DNA of 64,000 nt from JACCSI01 sp035575715 (GCA_035575715.1 DATLXN010000012.1:1-64000); one strand, 5' to 3'. Counted from the first letter of the stretch, positions 17,627 through 26,227 are shown. Numbers and translations: made by a program. Notes: generated by a model from the sequence alone, not told the origin.

Positions 17627-18418
17627 GTGAAATGCGACTTTTCAATGCATCACTATCGCGAAATAATCGGGACGGCTCTCACTCACGGCTACTCATTTGT
17701 CGGTTTCGATGAAGCTGCCACCATACCGAGTGACCAAAAGGTGTGCATCATGCGCCACGATGTCGACTATTTGCCGGAGCGGACGCTCGACTTCGGCAAG
17801 ATTGAGCGCGACCTTGGTATTCGGTCGACGTTTTTCTTCCAGGTGTGCGCCAAGACTTACAATCTTCGCGAGGCGACGACCTATCAGATCGTGGACGCCC
17901 TGCGGGGGATGGGCCACACACTTGGATTGCATTTCGATCTCACCTGGAATCCCGACACCGAGTGGGAGACGGTCGCCGAGCGTTGCCAGGAAGATAAAGT
18001 GGTCTTCAAATCCATAACAGGCGTGGAGCCGTGCGACATTATCTCGTTTCACAACCCCCATCGGTTTGTGGATCGCATTCTCAACCAAGCGATCAGTGGC
18101 ATGCGCCACACCTACGAACGCGCATATTTCTCGGATATGAAATACGTCTCGGACAGTCAGGGGTGGTACGAAGCGTGCCCATGCCAGCTGTTCGCCCAGG
18201 AAAAGTACCCTGTTGTCCAGCTAGTGACCCACGCGGACTATTGGAGCCACGCCACAGCCGGAGATTTCATTCGCGATATGGCGCAGCTCGTACAACTTCG
18301 CTCGGACGATCTGACGCAGTACATGGTTGACTTTCATCCCGTCTGCAGGCGGCATGAAGAACGGCTCCGAGACGAAATCAAAGCTCTCGGCCAGATGCGC
18401 GGGCCGTCTCAGGAGTGA
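17627..18418 (+). CDS. Polysaccharide deacetylase-like protein (263 aa)
   Basis: A NodB-like metal-dependent deacetylase is suggested by IMRHDVDYLPERTLDF, whose His-Asp-x-Asp corresponds to the first NodB motif, by GIRSTFFFQV, and by GMGHTLGLHFDLTW, where H-x-x-x-x-L-H-x-D would supply metal ligands. IISFHNPHRF and LVTHADYW are further typical His motifs. Members remove acetyl groups from N-acetyl sugars or act in polysaccharide assembly. There is no signal peptide, so it should act in the cytoplasm, perhaps on a nucleotide sugar or lipid-linked precursor. The GTG at 17627 has a strong GGAGAG Shine-Dalgarno 6 nt before it. Confidence 0.75.
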   Translation: MKCDFSMHHYREIIGTALTHGYSFVGFDEAATIPSDQKVCIMRHDVDYLPERTLDFGKIERDLGIRSTFFFQVCAKTYNLREATTYQIVDALRGMGHTLGLHFDLTWNPDTEWETVAERCQEDKVVFKSITGVEPCDIISFHNPHRFVDRILNQAISGMRHTYERAYFSDMKYVSDSQGWYEACPCQLFAQEKYPVVQLVTHADYWSHATAGDFIRDMAQLVQLRSDDLTQYMVDFHPVCRRHEERLRDEIKALGQMRGPSQE

Positions 18419-18500
18419 TGCGGCAGGATGGGCGGCCTCGGCCGTGCCTATCGACAGTGCGTTGGCGACGGCAAGGCTCAGGCCAGCTCCCTCCCCCATC

Positions 18501-18716
18501 GTTTCGTTGACAAAAGCAAATAGAGGCCGGGATAATGGTGTGTTTTGGGCATGTCAAAACGCGCAATCATCACCGGGATCACCGGTCAGGACGGGTCGTA
18601 TCTCGCAGAACTGCTGGTGTCCAAGGGATACGAAGTCTTCGGCGTCGTGCGGCGATCCAGCGCCCCGAACCTGTGGCGCATCGAACACATTCTCGACAAA
18701 GTGACGCTCAGGCCCG
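18501..18716 (+). repeat. Original copy of the duplicated gmd 5' segment
   Basis: This is the intact partner of 11461-11678. It includes the promoter, short leader and start of gmd. The similarity covers noncoding and coding bases alike, so the two copies arose by segmental duplication, not by protein conservation. Confidence 0.9.
18507..18536 (+). promoter_or_regulatory. Strong sigma70-type promoter of gmd, near-leaderless
   Basis: Consensus TTGACA (18507-18512) is followed after 18 bp by GATAAT (18531-18536). Transcription should start near 18543, leaving only about 8 nt before the ATG at 18551, so gmd mRNA would lack a normal Shine-Dalgarno leader. Confidence 0.7.
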
Positions 18717-19546
18717 GGGACTTGCTGGACCAGTTCTCCCTGTTGCGCCTGATCGAAGACATCCGTCCGCACGAGTTTTACAACCTCGCGGCCATGTCCT
18801 ATGTGCCGGCGTCGTGGGATCAGCCATTACTCACTGGCGACTACAACGCGCTGGGCATCACCCGCATCCTCGAAGCCATTCGTCACGTCGATCCAAAGAT
18901 TCGCGTGTACCAGGCGTCGTCGAGCGAAATGTTCGGCAAAGTGCGCGAGACGCCGCAGACGGAACTGACCCCGTTCTACCCGCGCAGTCCCTACGGCGTC
19001 TCCAAGGTGTTCGGGCACTACATCACCGTGAACTACCGCGAAAGTTTCGGGATGTATGCGGTGGCGGGCATTCTTTTCAATCATGAGTCGCCACGGCGCG
19101 GTCTCGAGTTTGTGACGCGCAAGGTCACCGATGGGGTCGCGCGCATCAAGTTGGGCCTCGCGCACGAATTGCGAATGGGCAATCTCGACGCCAAGCGCGA
19201 TTGGGGGTTTGCCGGCGACTATGTCCGCGCCATGTGGCTGATGTTGCAACCGGATCAGCCGGACGACTACGTGATCGCGACCGGGCACGCGCATTCGGTC
19301 CGCGACCTGGTCGAGGCCGCGTTTGGCCATGTCGGGCTCGATTGGCAGGAATTCGTCAAGATGGATGAGCGCTACATTCGCCCTGCCGAGGTCGATCTCC
19401 TGATCGGCGATGCCACCAAGGCCAACAACGAACTCGGGTGGACGGCGGAAGTGGACTTCCGCAGTCTGGTGACGATGATGGTCGATGCGGACCTCCAGCG
19501 GCTGCGAGCCAACCCTCACGCCGTGCCGGCAATCGAAGGGCACTAG
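18551..19546 (+). CDS. gmd: GDP-mannose 4,6-dehydratase
   Basis: The 331-aa protein converts GDP-D-mannose to GDP-4-keto-6-deoxy-mannose, the precursor of GDP-fucose, rhamnose, perosamine and others. The NADP-binding Rossmann motif is ITGITGQDGSYLAELL (about residues 6-22). The Gmd-specific stretches YNLAAMSYVPASWDQP, SSSEMFGKVRETPQ, LFNHESPRRG, GNLDAKRDWGFAGDYVRAMW and YVIATGHAHSVRDLV are all present. The catalytic Tyr-x-x-x-Lys is YGVSK, Tyr at about 148 and Lys at 152. It is slightly shorter than the usual ~345-370 residues. No GDP-fucose synthase or perosamine synthase gene is visible next to it. The ATG at 18551 restores a full Rossmann fold. Confidence 0.93.
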   Translation: MSKRAIITGITGQDGSYLAELLVSKGYEVFGVVRRSSAPNLWRIEHILDKVTLRPGDLLDQFSLLRLIEDIRPHEFYNLAAMSYVPASWDQPLLTGDYNALGITRILEAIRHVDPKIRVYQASSSEMFGKVRETPQTELTPFYPRSPYGVSKVFGHYITVNYRESFGMYAVAGILFNHESPRRGLEFVTRKVTDGVARIKLGLAHELRMGNLDAKRDWGFAGDYVRAMWLMLQPDQPDDYVIATGHAHSVRDLVEAAFGHVGLDWQEFVKMDERYIRPAEVDLLIGDATKANNELGWTAEVDFRSLVTMMVDADLQRLRANPHAVPAIEGH

Positions 19547-19600
19547 CCACTCCTCCCGCCACGAGATCGGTCCAATCGCGGCCGGTCGCTTGGCTGGATC

Positions 19601-19609
19601 TGTTAGAAT
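19601..19609 (+). promoter_or_regulatory. Extended -10 promoter
   Basis: TGT followed by TAGAAT (19601-19609) forms an extended -10 element. No convincing -35 is visible at 17-18 bp, which is usual for this class. It lies downstream of gmd and could drive the 420-aa protein gene and the pse operon. Confidence 0.35.
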
Positions 19610-19650
19610 GCTGCCTGTTTTGCCCGTTTTTTCGCTCGCGCCTGTGAGTG

Positions 19651-19689
19651 AGAGGACGGGAGTCTGCCCAGAGATGGGCAGGCACCTCT
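19651..19689 (+). promoter_or_regulatory. Leader hairpin upstream of the 420-aa protein gene
   Basis: CTGCCC (19664-19669) and GGGCAG (19676-19681) can form a 6-bp stem with a 6-nt loop. An outer AGAGG (19651-19655) can pair with CCTCT (19685-19689). No T run follows, so it does not look like a terminator. It ends 13 nt before the GTG at 19703 and may influence translation. Confidence 0.35.
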
Positions 19690-19702
19690 TTCGCGCAATC
19701 TT

Positions 19703-20965
19703 GTGGCTCCGCAATCCCCCTCGTTCTGGCAGCGTGCGTCACGGCGCCTCTTTGGCGGCGGTCTCGGAGACCGCCTCGACGTGATGCACCGGGAGTCGCA
19801 CGAGACCCTCGCCAAAGTGCAGAAGCACCTGCAGCACCAGAAGGGCGAGCTCGACGAGGTGCGCCGCGCGCTCGACCTGCTGCGGCGCGAGGACTTGCGG
19901 CTGATTCGGCAGGAACTGCGCGAGACTCGCAACGCCCTGCATCGGCAGAGCGTCGGGACCGGCAAGCTGCTTCACGATATCAGCCTGGTGCGCGAGCAGA
20001 AGGTCGTGGAAGAACGGGTGCTGGCGTGGATCTCCCGGCAAGTGAAACGCGATCGGCCCCTGGTGTTCGGCCCGTGGACCGGCGAAGTCGGCTTCGAATT
20101 GATTTACTGGGTGCCGTTCCTGAGGTATGTCGCCCAGCGCTTCAAGCTACCGCCCGAGCGCATCATCATCCTGTCGCGTGGCGGCACGTTCAGCTGGTAT
20201 CAGGATTTCGCGTCGGCCTACCTCGACGTCTTCGACTTCGTGACACCGTCCCAACTGCAGCACGCGCTCAAACAGAAGAAGCAGCGCGAGGTCTCGGCGT
20301 TCGAACGGCGGCTGCTCGCGTCGGTGCGCCAACGTCTCGGCGTCGACCGGCTCTCGGTCATTCATCCGCTGCTGATGTACCGGATGTACATGCCGTACTG
20401 GAAGGAAACCGACAGCATCCGCCGCGTCGAGCGTTTTGCGGCCTCGTCGTCGATGCCGTCAAGCGCGCCACGGCCAGGCCTCGAGTTGCCGGAGCGCTAT
20501 GTTGCGGTGCGGTTTTACTTCAGCGACTGTCTGCCAGATACGCCGGCCAACCGCGCCTGCATCGAGCAGATCATGCAGAGTCTTGCCAGCCACAGCGACG
20601 TGGTGGTGCTCGACCCCGGCTTTCGCATCGACGATCACACCGATTGGGCGGCGGGCACGGCGCACCGGGTACACCGGTTGGATGCCGTGATGACCCCGTC
20701 CAACAACCTGGCGATTCAGACCGCGGCCATTCGCGGCGCGGCCGGGTTTGTCGGTACTTACGGCGGCTTTTCGTATCTCGCGCCCCTGTGCGGCATCGAC
20801 GCCGTCGCGCTCTACTCGGAAAAAAACTTTTACGCGTCGCACCTCGAACGCGCGCAGCGCATGCTCGTCGAGGTTGGCGGCGGTCAATTGGTTCCCTTGG
20901 ACACCCGCGCCCTCGGCATGGTCCGGCAAGCTGTCGGATCGTTTCGGGCCGCCTCGGCTCACTGA
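19703..20965 (+). CDS. Unrecognised putative glycan-biosynthesis protein (420 aa)
   Basis: No named family is certain. Residues ~28-110 are charged and probably coiled coil (HESHETLAKVQKHLQHQKGE). A globular domain follows, starting FGPWTGEVGFELIYWVPFLR, with IIILSRGGTFSWYQDFASAY in a strand-loop-helix unit. Its second half resembles a GT-B nucleotide-sugar domain: SDVVVLDPGF, then HRLDAVMTPSNNLAIQTAAI and GFVGTYGGFSYLAPLCGIDA. The last pattern resembles the end of capsule and GT61-like glycosyltransferases. The GPW...SRGG unit recurs at the very end of this window, fused to another glycosyltransferase-like protein. A cytoplasmic glycosyltransferase is inferred. The GTG start is provisional; 19784 (ATG) is an alternative. 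Confidence 0.6.
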   Translation: MAPQSPSFWQRASRRLFGGGLGDRLDVMHRESHETLAKVQKHLQHQKGELDEVRRALDLLRREDLRLIRQELRETRNALHRQSVGTGKLLHDISLVREQKVVEERVLAWISRQVKRDRPLVFGPWTGEVGFELIYWVPFLRYVAQRFKLPPERIIILSRGGTFSWYQDFASAYLDVFDFVTPSQLQHALKQKKQREVSAFERRLLASVRQRLGVDRLSVIHPLLMYRMYMPYWKETDSIRRVERFAASSSMPSSAPRPGLELPERYVAVRFYFSDCLPDTPANRACIEQIMQSLASHSDVVVLDPGFRIDDHTDWAAGTAHRVHRLDAVMTPSNNLAIQTAAIRGAAGFVGTYGGFSYLAPLCGIDAVALYSEKNFYASHLERAQRMLVEVGGGQLVPLDTRALGMVRQAVGSFRAASAH

Positions 20966-20984
20966 CCCTTAACCCCTTACAGAC

Positions 20985-21992
20985 ATGCTTAACGACAAAG
21001 TCATTCTCATTACTGGCGGCACCGGTTCGTTCGGAAAGAAATTCACGGAGACTGTCCTGACCCGGTACAAGCCAAAGAAGCTCATCATCTTCAGCCGCGA
21101 CGAGCTGAAGCAGTATGAGATGCAGCAGACCTTCGGCGACACGAAGTATCCGAACATCCGCTATTTCATCGGTGACGTGCGCGATCGCGAACGGTTGTAT
21201 CGCGCGATGGACGGCGTCGATGTCGTCGTTCATGCCGCGGCGCTCAAGCAGGTGCCGACGGCGGAATACAACCCGCTCGAAGCGGTAAAGACCAATGTCC
21301 TCGGCGCGGCCAACCTGATCGACGCGGCGATCGATCGCAATGTCAAAAGCGTCATTGCGCTGAGCACCGACAAAGCAGCGAATCCGGTCAATCTCTACGG
21401 CGCAACCAAGCTCTGTTCCGACAAGTTGTTCGTCGCGGCCAATAGCTACTCGGGTGGTCACAAGACACGGTTCGCGGTGGTCCGTTACGGCAATGTCGTC
21501 GGCAGCCGCGGCAGCGTCGTCCCGTTCTTCTTGAAGATGCGTCAGACCGGTGTCATTCCGATCACCGACCCGCGCATGACCCGGTTCTGGATTACCTTGC
21601 AGCAGGGCGTGGACTTCGTGCTCACCTCGCTCGAGCGCATGGAAGGCGGCGAGCTGTTTGTCCCGAAAATTCCCAGCATGAACATCATGGATGTGGCCAA
21701 GGCGCTCGCGCCTGACTGCCGTACCGAGGTCGTCGGCATCCGCGCCGGCGAGAAACTCCACGAAGTGATGGTGTCCTACGGCGATGGTCGGTCGACCATT
21801 GAGTACCCGGATCGCTTTGTCATCATGCATCCGTTCCACGACTGGAATGCCGACGCCTACAAGAAATTGAAAGGCGGCGAGATGTGCAGCGAAGACTTCG
21901 CGTATAGCAGCGACGCCAACACCCAGTGGCTCACGATCGAAGAGTTGCGCGCGATGGTCGAGACCGAACCGGTCGAGGGAGCGCGGGGATGA
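20985..21992 (+). CDS. pseB: UDP-N-acetylglucosamine 4,6-dehydratase (inverting)
   Basis: First step of pseudaminic acid synthesis: UDP-GlcNAc is dehydrated and C5-epimerised to the UDP-4-keto-L-arabino-hexulose. The 335-aa protein has the FlaA1/PseB pattern: ILITGGTGSFGKKFTETVL at the N-terminus, IIFSRDELKQYEMQQ, HAAALKQVPTAEYNPLEAVK, the ALSTDKAANPVNLYGATKLC catalytic region, VRYGNVVGSRGSV, and a C-terminal GEKLHEVM. Length matches family members (~330 aa). It is 19 bp after the 420-aa protein gene, and its stop overlaps the pseC start as ATGA, so it begins the tightly coupled pse operon. Confidence 0.95.
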   Translation: MLNDKVILITGGTGSFGKKFTETVLTRYKPKKLIIFSRDELKQYEMQQTFGDTKYPNIRYFIGDVRDRERLYRAMDGVDVVVHAAALKQVPTAEYNPLEAVKTNVLGAANLIDAAIDRNVKSVIALSTDKAANPVNLYGATKLCSDKLFVAANSYSGGHKTRFAVVRYGNVVGSRGSVVPFFLKMRQTGVIPITDPRMTRFWITLQQGVDFVLTSLERMEGGELFVPKIPSMNIMDVAKALAPDCRTEVVGIRAGEKLHEVMVSYGDGRSTIEYPDRFVIMHPFHDWNADAYKKLKGGEMCSEDFAYSSDANTQWLTIEELRAMVETEPVEGARG

Positions 21993-23194
21993 CCCCGCCC
22001 GCGGTCGGGACGCTCGCGGTGTCCGGCGGCACCCCGGTGCGCTCGTCGTTGCTCGCCTACGGTCGCCAGTCGATCAGCGACGACGATATCCAGGCCGTCG
22101 TCGACGTGCTGCGATCGCCCTGGCTGACCACAGGTCCCAGTGTCGAGGAGTTCGAGAAGGCGTTTGCCGCGGTCGTGGGTGCCAAGCACGCCGTGGCCGT
22201 CAGCAACGGCACGGCCGCCCTGCACGTCGCCGCCGATGCGCTGCGCATCGGCCCAGGCGATGAAGTGATCGTGCCGGCGATCACGTTTGCCGCCAGTGCG
22301 AATTGTGTCGTGTATCAGGGCGCCAAGCCGGTGTTTGCCGACGTCCACCCCGAGACATTGCTGCTGGATCCGAAATCGGTGGTGGAACGGATCACGGCCC
22401 GCACCAAGGCCATCGTCGCGGTCGACTACGCCGGACAGCCGTGCGATTACGACGCGTTGTGGGAGATCGGCGCGCGTCGCGGCCTGGTGATGATTGGCGA
22501 TGCGGCCCACGCACTCGGCGCCGACTACCAGGGTCGACGCGTCGGGTCGCTGACTGACATGACGACATTCTCGTTTCATCCGGTCAAGCAGATCACGACG
22601 GGCGAGGGCGGCATGGTCACGACCGACGACGACATACTCGCCGCTCGTGCCCGCGTCTTCCGCACGCACGGAATTACGACGGACCATCGCCAGCGCGAAG
22701 CGCAAGGCGTTTTTTTTTACGAGATGGTCGACCTCGGCTTCAACTATCGCCTCACGGATTTTCAGTGCGCCCTGGGGCTGTCCCAGCTGGCCCGTCTCGA
22801 TGGCTTCGTGGCCCGGCGCCGGCAGATTGCCGCCGAGTACGACCGCGCCTTTGCCGGCATGACGGCGGTCACGCCGCTGGTGCAAGCATCGGATCGCCGC
22901 AACTCGTATCACCTGTACGTGATCCAACTCGACCTCGAGCAATTGACCGCGTCGCGCAATGAAGTGTTTGCCGCGCTGCGGGCGGAAAACATCGGCGTCA
23001 ACGTGCATTACATTCCGGTGCACCTGCATCCGTTCTACCGTCGCAATTTCGCCACCGGCCCCGGCGATTGCCCGGTGGCGGAACATGTCTACGACCGCAT
23101 CATCACCTTGCCGCTGTTTCCCGCGATGTCGGATGGGGACGTCGCGGATGTGGTGACCGCGGTCGACAAGGTGGTCGGGCATTTCCGCCGGTAA
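21989..23194 (+). CDS. pseC: UDP-4-amino-4,6-dideoxy-N-acetyl-beta-L-altrosamine transaminase
   Basis: A 401-aa DegT/DnrJ-family PLP aminotransferase that aminates the PseB product at C4. The PLP-binding lysine is in FSFHPVKQITTGEGGM (Lys about 200), and the cofactor-binding Asp lies in MIGDAAHALGADYQG. SPWLTTGPSVEEFE and SNGTAALHVAAD are typical N-terminal motifs, and the C-terminus has VHYIPVHLHPFYRR and RIITLPLFPAMSDGDV. The order pseB-pseC with a 4-bp overlap is the standard pseudaminic acid arrangement. The ATG at 21989 is chosen because it gives the usual length and overlap. Confidence 0.93.
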   Translation: MTPPAVGTLAVSGGTPVRSSLLAYGRQSISDDDIQAVVDVLRSPWLTTGPSVEEFEKAFAAVVGAKHAVAVSNGTAALHVAADALRIGPGDEVIVPAITFAASANCVVYQGAKPVFADVHPETLLLDPKSVVERITARTKAIVAVDYAGQPCDYDALWEIGARRGLVMIGDAAHALGADYQGRRVGSLTDMTTFSFHPVKQITTGEGGMVTTDDDILAARARVFRTHGITTDHRQREAQGVFFYEMVDLGFNYRLTDFQCALGLSQLARLDGFVARRRQIAAEYDRAFAGMTAVTPLVQASDRRNSYHLYVIQLDLEQLTASRNEVFAALRAENIGVNVHYIPVHLHPFYRRNFATGPGDCPVAEHVYDRIITLPLFPAMSDGDVADVVTAVDKVVGHFRR

Positions 23195-23195
23195 C

Positions 23196-24173
23196 CTGAA
23201 GATCGCCGTGCTGGGATGCGGCTCGATTGGCCGCCGACATCTCCGCAACCTTCATGCGCTCGGCTCCGGCGCGCTGCTCGCATTCGACCCGCAGCCGGCG
23301 GCTGCCGAAGGTCTCACCGCCGAGATCGGCGTTGCAACGGTCACCTCGCTCGAGGACGTGTGGGCCTGGCGCCCCGACGCCGTCGTGGTGGCCTCTCCGT
23401 CGCACCTGCACCTGTCGCAGGCCCGTGCCGCGCTGGCCGGGGGAGCGCACCTGTTCGTTGAAAAGCCGGTCAGTCACACGATGGCCGGTGTCCCCGAACT
23501 CGCATCGGCCGCGCGCGCCGCAGGGCTCGTGACGATGGTCGGTTGCAACATGCGGTTCCATCCGGGTCCCGCCGGCGTGAAACGTATTCTTGACAGCCAG
23601 CGCCTCGGTCGGCCGTTTTCGGCGCGCATTCAGACCAGCTCGTTCCTGCCCGACTGGCGCCCGACGTCGGACTATCGCGCCAGCTACAGCGCGTCGAACG
23701 AATGTGGTGGTGGGGCCATCCTGGACTGCATCCACGAGATCGACCTCGCGTTGTGGTACTTCGGTGAGGGCCGTCTCGAGGCGGCCGCCATGAGAAGCGC
23801 CACCTCGATTGGCCTCGACGTCGAAGGCTTCGCCGAGCTCCTGATCGCGCATCAGCAGAACACCCTCAGCAGCGTGCATCTCAGCTTTGTGCAGCGTGAT
23901 TACCGCCGCGGGTGCCAGATCGCCTGCGAGGACGGGACGATCTACTGGGACTTTGCCGAGCCTGTCATTCGCCTGGTCCGGGGCGGCGAAACGACGCGTG
24001 AATCATTGCCACTCGACTGGGCAGTCAACCAGATGTATCTCGACGAAATGTCGCACTTCCTCGACGCGGTGCAGGCAGGGCGCGAGACTATGTGCCCCAT
24101 CGAAGCAGGGCAGCGCGCGCTGGCCCTCGCCCTTGCCGCCAGACACGCTGCGCAGCCATCGGCCGCCTCATGA
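23196..24173 (+). CDS. Gfo/Idh/MocA-family oxidoreductase
   Basis: NAD(P)-dependent oxidoreductase of about 325 residues. The Rossmann motif is KIAVLGCGSIGRRHLRNLHA, the second typical motif is VEKPVSHTMAGV (the EKP signature), and the catalytic-domain region has GGGAILDCIHEIDLALWYFG with the conserved Asp/His pair. To keep the first beta strand, translation must begin at CTG 23196; the first conventional codon, GTG 23208, would remove it. CTG use is therefore inferred. It lies 1 bp after pseC and overlaps the next gene by ATGA. Homologs occur in nonulosonic acid and aminosugar loci, where they oxidise or reduce sugar intermediates. The exact reaction here is unknown. Confidence 0.82.
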   Translation: MKIAVLGCGSIGRRHLRNLHALGSGALLAFDPQPAAAEGLTAEIGVATVTSLEDVWAWRPDAVVVASPSHLHLSQARAALAGGAHLFVEKPVSHTMAGVPELASAARAAGLVTMVGCNMRFHPGPAGVKRILDSQRLGRPFSARIQTSSFLPDWRPTSDYRASYSASNECGGGAILDCIHEIDLALWYFGEGRLEAAAMRSATSIGLDVEGFAELLIAHQQNTLSSVHLSFVQRDYRRGCQIACEDGTIYWDFAEPVIRLVRGGETTRESLPLDWAVNQMYLDEMSHFLDAVQAGRETMCPIEAGQRALALALAARHAAQPSAAS

Positions 24174-26224
24174 AAGCCGTCGCCATCATCCAGGCGCGCA
24201 TGGCGTCGACGCGTCTTCCCGGCAAGATTCTGGTCGACCTCGCCGGTAAACCCCTGCTCTTGCGCGTCGTGGAGCGGGTACGCCGCGCCCGAACGCTCGA
24301 CCAGGTAGTCGTCGCCACCACCTCGTCGCCGGCCGATGATGAGGTCGAGACGTTCTGCACGGCCAATGACATCCCCTGCTTTCGCGGCAGTGAAGAAGAC
24401 GTCCTCGACCGCTATTACCAGGCGGCCCGCGCGCACCACGCCGACATCGTGGTGCGCATCACGGGTGATTGCCCGCTCATTGACCCGGCGGTGATTGATC
24501 GGGTCGTTGCTGCGTATCGACCCGCGGACGACGATTACGTCGCCAACGTCTTCCGTTACACCTGGCCTGATGGGCTCGATACCGAAGTGTTTGGATTCCA
24601 CGCGCTCGAACGCGCGTGGCGGGATGCCACTAAACCATCTGAGCGTGAGCACGTCACGTCGTATCTGCGGACCTCAGGCAGCTTTCGGACGCGAAGTGTC
24701 GAAAACGAGATCGATCTGTCGTCACGAAATTACCGCTGGACGGTCGACGATCCTGTCGACCTGGAGTTCGTGCGCGACGTCTATGGCCGGCTGGCCAGTC
24801 AGCCAGAATTCGGATTCGAGGAGGTAGTGATGTTGCTCGAGAAGTCCCCCGCGCTCGCGGCACGACAGAGCGGAGCGATCCGCAACGAAGGGTATTACAA
24901 GACGCTGTTCGACCAAGCCACGGCGGGCGCGGCACCGAAGCGGCCGATGGACAAGTCTCGAGAGTGGGGCGCCCGCGCCAGCAAGGTCATTCCCGGCTGC
25001 GCCCAGACCTTCAGCAAGGGCTACACGCAGTTTGTCCAAGGCGTGTCGCCGATCTTCCTCTCGCACGGCAAGGGCGCGCGCGTGTGGGACGTGGACGGCA
25101 ACGAGTACATCGACTTCATCCAAGGGCTGCTGCCCAACATCCTGGGTTATGCGCACGATGAAGTGAACGCCGCTGCGGCTGAGCAGCTGGGCCGCGGCCA
25201 CAGCTTTTCGTTACCGCATCCTCTGGAAGTGGAACTGGCCGAGCGGTTGACACGGCTCATCCCCTGCGCCGAGATGGTGCGGTTCGGCAAGAACGGGTCT
25301 GACGCCACCGCTGGCGCCGTGCGCGGTGCCCGCGCATTCACCGGGCGTGAGCGCATCGCCTGTTCGGGCTATCACGGCTGGCAGGACTGGTACATCGGCA
25401 CCACGGCTCGACACAAGGGTGTCCCCGGTGCCGTCCGCGCGCTGACCCACCCGTTCCCGTACCATGATCTGAACGCGCTCGAGACGCTCCTCACGTCACA
25501 CGCCGGTGAGTTTGCCGCGGTGATCATGGAACCCGTGAACTTCACCGAGCCAAAGCCTGGCTACCTCGAATGTGTCAAGGCGCTGGCGCATAAGCACGGC
25601 GCGCTGCTGATCTTTGACGAGATCTGCACGGGTTTCCACATGGGACTGGGCGGCGCCCAGAAAAAGTTCGGTGTCACCCCGGACATGGCCTGCTTCGGCA
25701 AGGCGATGGGCAACGGATTTCCGATTGCCTGCGTCGTCGGCCGCGCCGACGTGATGAAGATCTTCGAAGAGGTTTTCTTCAGCTTCACGTTTGGCGGCGA
25801 AGTGGCATCGCTGGCCGCGTGCATGAAGGTTCTCGATATTCTCGAGGGGACCGACGCGCTGCATCAGATGGAGACCAACGGCCAGCGCATCCAGGAAGGC
25901 TTCAACGCCATCGTCAAGCACGCTGGGCTGACCGGCCGCTTTGAATGCATCGGCTACCCAGTGTGGTCCCTGATGAAATTCCGTGACGCGAGCGGCGTGG
26001 ACAGCATGCTCGAGCGCAGCCTCTTTCAGCAGGAAACCGTCAAGCGCGGCCTGTTGCTGCTCGTGACGCACAACATGACTTCCGCGCATGACGACGCGGT
26101 GATCGAACGCACACTGGAAGTGTACGCGGAGGTGTTCAAGACGCTCGCCGTGTGGCTCGCGGACCCTGACCCGTCACGTTTTCTCGAAGGCCCTGCCATC
26201 CAGCCCGTCTTCAAGGTCCGCTGA
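24170..26224 (+). CDS. Fusion: SpsF/PseF-like cytidylyltransferase + class III aminotransferase
   Basis: Residues ~1-240 form a CMP-sugar synthetase of the SpsF/PseF type: AIIQARMASTRLPGKILVDL, VVVATTSSPADDEVE, VVRITGDCPLIDPAVID and YRWTVDDPVDLEFVRDVY. These use CTP to activate a nonulosonic acid or similar sugar. Residues ~265-684 form a PLP-dependent class III aminotransferase close to glutamate-1-semialdehyde aminomutase: KVIPGCAQTFSKG, FGKNGSDATAGAVRGARAFT, LIFDEICTGFHMGLGG (Asp ~483) and CFGKAMGNGFPIAC (PLP Lys ~511). The N-terminal domain is the only cytidylyltransferase near the pse genes, so it probably acts as PseF. The aminotransferase may supply a further amino group or amino-linked decoration. 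Position, overlap and orientation place it in the pse operon. Confidence 0.85.
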   Translation: MKAVAIIQARMASTRLPGKILVDLAGKPLLLRVVERVRRARTLDQVVVATTSSPADDEVETFCTANDIPCFRGSEEDVLDRYYQAARAHHADIVVRITGDCPLIDPAVIDRVVAAYRPADDDYVANVFRYTWPDGLDTEVFGFHALERAWRDATKPSEREHVTSYLRTSGSFRTRSVENEIDLSSRNYRWTVDDPVDLEFVRDVYGRLASQPEFGFEEVVMLLEKSPALAARQSGAIRNEGYYKTLFDQATAGAAPKRPMDKSREWGARASKVIPGCAQTFSKGYTQFVQGVSPIFLSHGKGARVWDVDGNEYIDFIQGLLPNILGYAHDEVNAAAAEQLGRGHSFSLPHPLEVELAERLTRLIPCAEMVRFGKNGSDATAGAVRGARAFTGRERIACSGYHGWQDWYIGTTARHKGVPGAVRALTHPFPYHDLNALETLLTSHAGEFAAVIMEPVNFTEPKPGYLECVKALAHKHGALLIFDEICTGFHMGLGGAQKKFGVTPDMACFGKAMGNGFPIACVVGRADVMKIFEEVFFSFTFGGEVASLAACMKVLDILEGTDALHQMETNGQRIQEGFNAIVKHAGLTGRFECIGYPVWSLMKFRDASGVDSMLERSLFQQETVKRGLLLLVTHNMTSAHDDAVIERTLEVYAEVFKTLAVWLADPDPSRFLEGPAIQPVFKVR

Positions 26225-26227
26225 TCC

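Noticed and set aside
19615..19640. T-rich stretch (TTTTTT at about 19627) as an intrinsic terminator for gmd
   Set aside because: No GC-rich hairpin directly precedes it; the nearest hairpin lies downstream at 19651-19689.
19648..21060. A 470-aa plus-strand ORF overlapping the 420-aa protein gene
   Set aside because: The composition is Arg/Ala-rich without motifs. The other frame has coherent GPW, SRGG and GTYGG motifs, and this ORF runs into pseB.
21857..23248. A 463-aa reverse-strand ORF opposite pseC
   Set aside because: It is the antisense shadow of a well-identified aminotransferase gene and shows no domain.
25000..26224. A separate hemL gene for tetrapyrrole synthesis supplying the chelatase-like protein
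   Set aside because: The aminotransferase is fused in frame to a cytidylyltransferase and sits between pse genes, so a heme role is unlikely despite its similarity to glutamate-1-semialdehyde aminomutase.
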